This document shows, one piece after another, positions 61,946 to 64,000 of a DNA stretch of 64,000 bases. The notes under the pieces are model-generated. The model ran no database searches. It was not told the DNA's origin and saw only the letters and a list, made by a program, of their open reading frames with translations. How positions within the stretch are numbered: position 1 is the first letter of the stretch; the number at the start of each line of letters is the position of its first letter. Source of the DNA: CAIKLP01 sp965279595 (GTDB lineage: Bacteria > Bacteroidota > Bacteroidia > Sphingobacteriales > Sphingobacteriaceae); contig OZ257246.1 in NCBI GenBank assembly GCA_965279595.1, positions 2,356,001 through 2,420,000 of the forward strand, written 5' to 3'. The translations under genes were made by a program, and so were the position numbers.

Positions 61946-62515
61946 TTATTTTTTTGCTTTTGGAGCTATGGATATAAACATCCTCTTTCCTTCTAATTTT
62001 GGTAACTGTTCAACTTTACCATGGTCCTCTAATGCTTGAGCAAATCTCAATAACAAGATTTCACCTTGCTCTTTATAAACGATTGCTCTTCCCTTAAAAT
62101 GTACAAATGCTCTCACTTTTGAGCCTTCATTCAAGAAATTAGTTGCATGTTTCAATTTAAATTCAAAATCGTGATCATCAGTATTAGGTCCGAATCGAAT
62201 CTCTTTGATGACTGTTTTTGCAGCCTTCGCTTTAATTTCTTTTGTCTTCTTTTTTTGTTCGTAAACAAACTTGTTGTAATCAATTATTTTACAAACTGGA
62301 GGAACAGCGTTAGGAGAAATTTCTACTAAATCTAATCCTTGTTCTTCAGCAAAAGCTAATGCTTCGCTTATTTTATAAATTTTTGGCTCAATTCCATCAG
62401 CAACTAAACGTACTTCAGTAGCGCGTATTAGTTCGTTTATTTTATGCTCTGCCTCTTTTTTACGACTATTCCTAAAATCTGGTCTAGGTCTAGGCTTATT
62501 AAAACTCTGTGCTAT
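61946..62515 (-). CDS. infC: Translation initiation factor IF-3 with ATA start codon
   Basis: 189 residues counted from an ATA at 62515. The N-terminal domain (RKKEAEHKINELIRATEVRL ... DGIEPKIYKISEALAFA) is complete, and no ATG, GTG or TTG occurs in frame between the upstream TAG (62528-62530) and that conserved part. The ATA lies 8 nt after a perfect AGGAGG (62524-62529); a second ATA two codons upstream is too close to it. IF-3 rejects non-canonical start codons and in E. coli limits its own synthesis through an AUU start; the same logic fits here with AUA. C-terminal domain ends FISIAPKAKK. Sits between thrS (20 nt) and rpmI. Confidence 0.93.
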   Translation of the reverse strand: MAQSFNKPRPRPDFRNSRKKEAEHKINELIRATEVRLVADGIEPKIYKISEALAFAEEQGLDLVEISPNAVPPVCKIIDYNKFVYEQKKKTKEIKAKAAKTVIKEIRFGPNTDDHDFEFKLKHATNFLNEGSKVRAFVHFKGRAIVYKEQGEILLLRFAQALEDHGKVEQLPKLEGKRMFISIAPKAKK

Positions 62516-62523
62516 TGGTATTT

Positions 62524-62529
62524 CCTCCT
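62524..62529 (-). promoter_or_regulatory. Strong Shine-Dalgarno AGGAGG for infC
   Basis: On the minus strand AGGAGG precedes the ATA start by 8 nt. Such a strong site is rare in this A+T-rich, SD-poor genome segment and decides the start codon. Confidence 0.8.
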
Positions 62530-62535
62530 ATTAAT

Positions 62536-64000
62536 TTATAAAGTAATTTCTTTTTTTATGAGATCAGCAAATGATTGCATAGTCATGGAACCTAAATCTC
62601 CTTCACCATGTTTTCTCACTGATACCATTCCATCTTCTTGTTCTTTTTCTCCCACAACCAACATAAATGGTATCTTTTTCACTTCCGCATCTCTGATTTT
62701 CTTCCCAATCTTCTCATCTCGGTTGTCAATCAGCCCGCGAATATCGTAATTATTTAGCGAATCTGAAATATTTTTTGCATAATCTGCGTATTTTTCACTG
62801 ATTGGAAGGATTATATATTGGTCTGGACTTAACCATAAAGGGAAGTTTCCAGCACAATGTTCAATAAGTACAGCAATAAATCTTTCTAAAGACCCAAAAG
62901 GTGCTCTATGAATCATCACTGGTCTGTGTTTTTGGTTATCGCTTCCAGTATATTCTAATTCAAATCTTTCTGGCAAATTATAATCTACTTGAATTGTTCC
63001 CAATTGCCATTTTCGTCCAATTGCATCTTTAACCATAAAGTCTAATTTAGGTCCATAAAATGCAGCTTCCCCAGTAACCACTACAGTTGGCAATTCTTTC
63101 TCAGCTGAAGCCTCTATAATGGCTTGCTCAGCTAATTTCCAATTCTCATCAGATCCAATATATTTAGATTTATTTTCAGGATCCCTTAATGATATTTGTG
63201 CCGTAAAATTTTCAAAACCTAAAGCTCCAAAAACATATAAAACAAGATCAATAACTTTCTTAAATTCTTCTTTAACTTGATCTGGTCTACAAAAAAGATG
63301 TGCATCATCTTGAGTAAAGCCTCTAACCCTTGTTAAACCATGCAATTCACCACTTTGTTCGTATCTGTAAACAGTACCAAATTCAGCAAATCTTACAGGC
63401 AAATCTTTATATGATCTTGGTTTTGTTTTATATATTTCACAGTGATGTGGACAGTTCATTGGTTTTAAGAAAAACTCTTCACCTTCTTGAGGTGTTTTTA
63501 TTGGTTGGAATGAATCGGCTCCATATTTTTCATAATGACCACTTGTTATATATAAATTTTTATGGCCAATATGCGGTGTAATAACTGGTTCATATCCTGC
63601 TTTAATTTGTGCTTTTTGAAGAAATTGAGTTAACCTTTCACGAAGCATTGCACCTTTTGGTAACCAAAGTGGTAATCCCATTCCAACCTTTTCTGAAAAG
63701 GCAAAAAGTTCTAATTCTTTTCCTAATTTTCTATGGTCTCTTTTCTTTGCTTCTTCTAATAAAAGTAAATACTCCGTTAATTCGCTTTGCTTTGGATAAG
63801 TAACTGCATATATTCTCGTTAGTTGTTTGTTTTTTTCATCACCTCTCCAATAAGCACCTGCCACACTCATTAATTTAATTGCTTTAATGAAACCAGTATT
63901 GGGAATGTGTGGGCCTCTACATAAATCTGTAAAATTACCTTGGCTGTAAAAAGTAATTTCACCATCATTTAATCCTTGCAACAAATCTATTTTATACTCA
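62536..64000 (-). CDS. thrS: Threonyl-tRNA synthetase (5' truncated)
   Basis: Last about 487 of some 640 residues; the frame is open to the right edge of the window. The editing-domain end (FTDLCRGPHIPNTG), class II motifs (GMGLPLWLPKGAMLRE; motif 2 VRFAEFGTVYRYEQSGELHGLTRVRGF), zinc Cys in MNCPHHCEIY, motif 3 APFGSLERFIAVLIEHCAG, and anticodon-binding C-terminal domain (DQYIILPISEKY) are all visible. Charges tRNA-Thr. First visible gene of the translation operon; 20 nt before infC. Confidence 0.96.
   Translation of the reverse strand, partial: EYKIDLLQGLNDGEITFYSQGNFTDLCRGPHIPNTGFIKAIKLMSVAGAYWRGDEKNKQLTRIYAVTYPKQSELTEYLLLLEEAKKRDHRKLGKELELFAFSEKVGMGLPLWLPKGAMLRERLTQFLQKAQIKAGYEPVITPHIGHKNLYITSGHYEKYGADSFQPIKTPQEGEEFFLKPMNCPHHCEIYKTKPRSYKDLPVRFAEFGTVYRYEQSGELHGLTRVRGFTQDDAHLFCRPDQVKEEFKKVIDLVLYVFGALGFENFTAQISLRDPENKSKYIGSDENWKLAEQAIIEASAEKELPTVVVTGEAAFYGPKLDFMVKDAIGRKWQLGTIQVDYNLPERFELEYTGSDNQKHRPVMIHRAPFGSLERFIAVLIEHCAGNFPLWLSPDQYIILPISEKYADYAKNISDSLNNYDIRGLIDNRDEKIGKKIRDAEVKKIPFMLVVGEKEQEDGMVSVRKHGEGDLGSMTMQSFADLIKKEITL

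Noticed and set aside
61946..62155. 69-residue protein as a separate gene
   Set aside because: It is the C-terminal third of IF-3; the frame is open upstream to the ATA start.
62444..62749. 101-residue frame antisense to thrS and infC
   Set aside because: Overlaps two certain essential genes; hydrophobic shadow sequence.
1..64000. tRNA, rRNA, CRISPR or insertion sequence
   Set aside because: Intergenic gaps were read on both strands; no cloverleaf with CCA-end context, no regular spacer repeats and no transposase or terminal repeats were found. Short structured RNAs could still be missed by eye.

Overview
This 64 kb window is A+T-rich (roughly 30 % G+C by eye) chromosomal DNA of a member of the Bacteroidota. 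The clade call rests on several signs: a 1114-residue secreted protein with a C-terminal type IX secretion sorting domain; lipoproteins whose signal-peptidase-II cysteine is followed by acidic residues; GWxTD, WbqC, DUF2490 and DUF6580 family proteins; few Shine-Dalgarno sequences; and recurrent TAnnTTTG minus-7 promoter boxes. Genus cannot be read from the sequence. The window is nearly all coding. I see no tRNA, rRNA, CRISPR array, insertion sequence or prophage.

Layout. 1-1152: end of a MATE exporter and a small unknown gene. 1579-5495: a cobalamin uptake locus made of a DUF6580 membrane protein facing a cobalamin-riboswitch-led BtuB-like receptor and a BtuG-like beta-propeller lipoprotein. 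5582-7593: queuosine-precursor transporter, omega-amidase and a small secreted protein. 7712-12022: a MacAB-like efflux operon with two different permeases. 12163-21647: a divergent kynurenine catabolic cluster. Its rightward arm carries 3-hydroxyanthranilate dioxygenase, ACMS decarboxylase, kynureninase, kynurenine monooxygenase and a histone-deacetylase-like hydrolase. Its leftward arm carries an atypical SDR, a muconic-semialdehyde dehydrogenase, a RidA-type deaminase, an alpha/beta hydrolase and an acyltransferase. Together the core enzymes would take kynurenine to 2-oxo-hexenedioate-type intermediates; tryptophan dioxygenase and kynurenine formamidase are not here.

21654-25791: a receiver protein and a multi-PAS histidine kinase, divergent from an unrecognised kinase-like protein. 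25832-33034: DUF2490 protein, two iron-sulfur/OsmC genes, a class A penicillin-binding protein and a two-subunit M16 peptidase whose catalytic subunit ends in an OmpA-like segment. 33112-38091: polyhydroxyalkanoate genes (phaE, phaC, phaJ) with a hydrolase and a solute-binding protein. 38111-42827: cytidine deaminase, AlkB-type hydroxylase and a channel-like small protein in one overlapping operon; then a GIY-YIG protein divergent from a LexA-like S24 regulator; then MgtE.

42927-50599: two tandem paralogous lipoproteins, WbqC, a GWxTD/acyltransferase/glycosyltransferase operon, aroQ, xerD and prmC. 50634-57574: ribD, a DMT transporter, a YigZ protein, a universal stress protein, a nucleoside phosphorylase, and a futalosine-pathway menaquinone operon (mqnE, phosphatase, mqnA). 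57719-61063: the secreted cupredoxin/Calx-beta protein. 61276-64000: the translation operon thrS-infC-rpmI-rplT, in which infC appears to begin with an ATA codon behind a strong AGGAGG.

Five genes have a perfect TAnnTTTG box only 3-6 nt before their ATG, suggesting leaderless or nearly leaderless transcripts. Several longer reading-frame starts were rejected on this basis. The most interesting unexplained items are the kinase-like protein at 24751, the M16-OmpA fusion, the pore-like protein next to AlkB, the S24/GIY-YIG pair, the ATA-start infC and the leaderless-promoter pattern.
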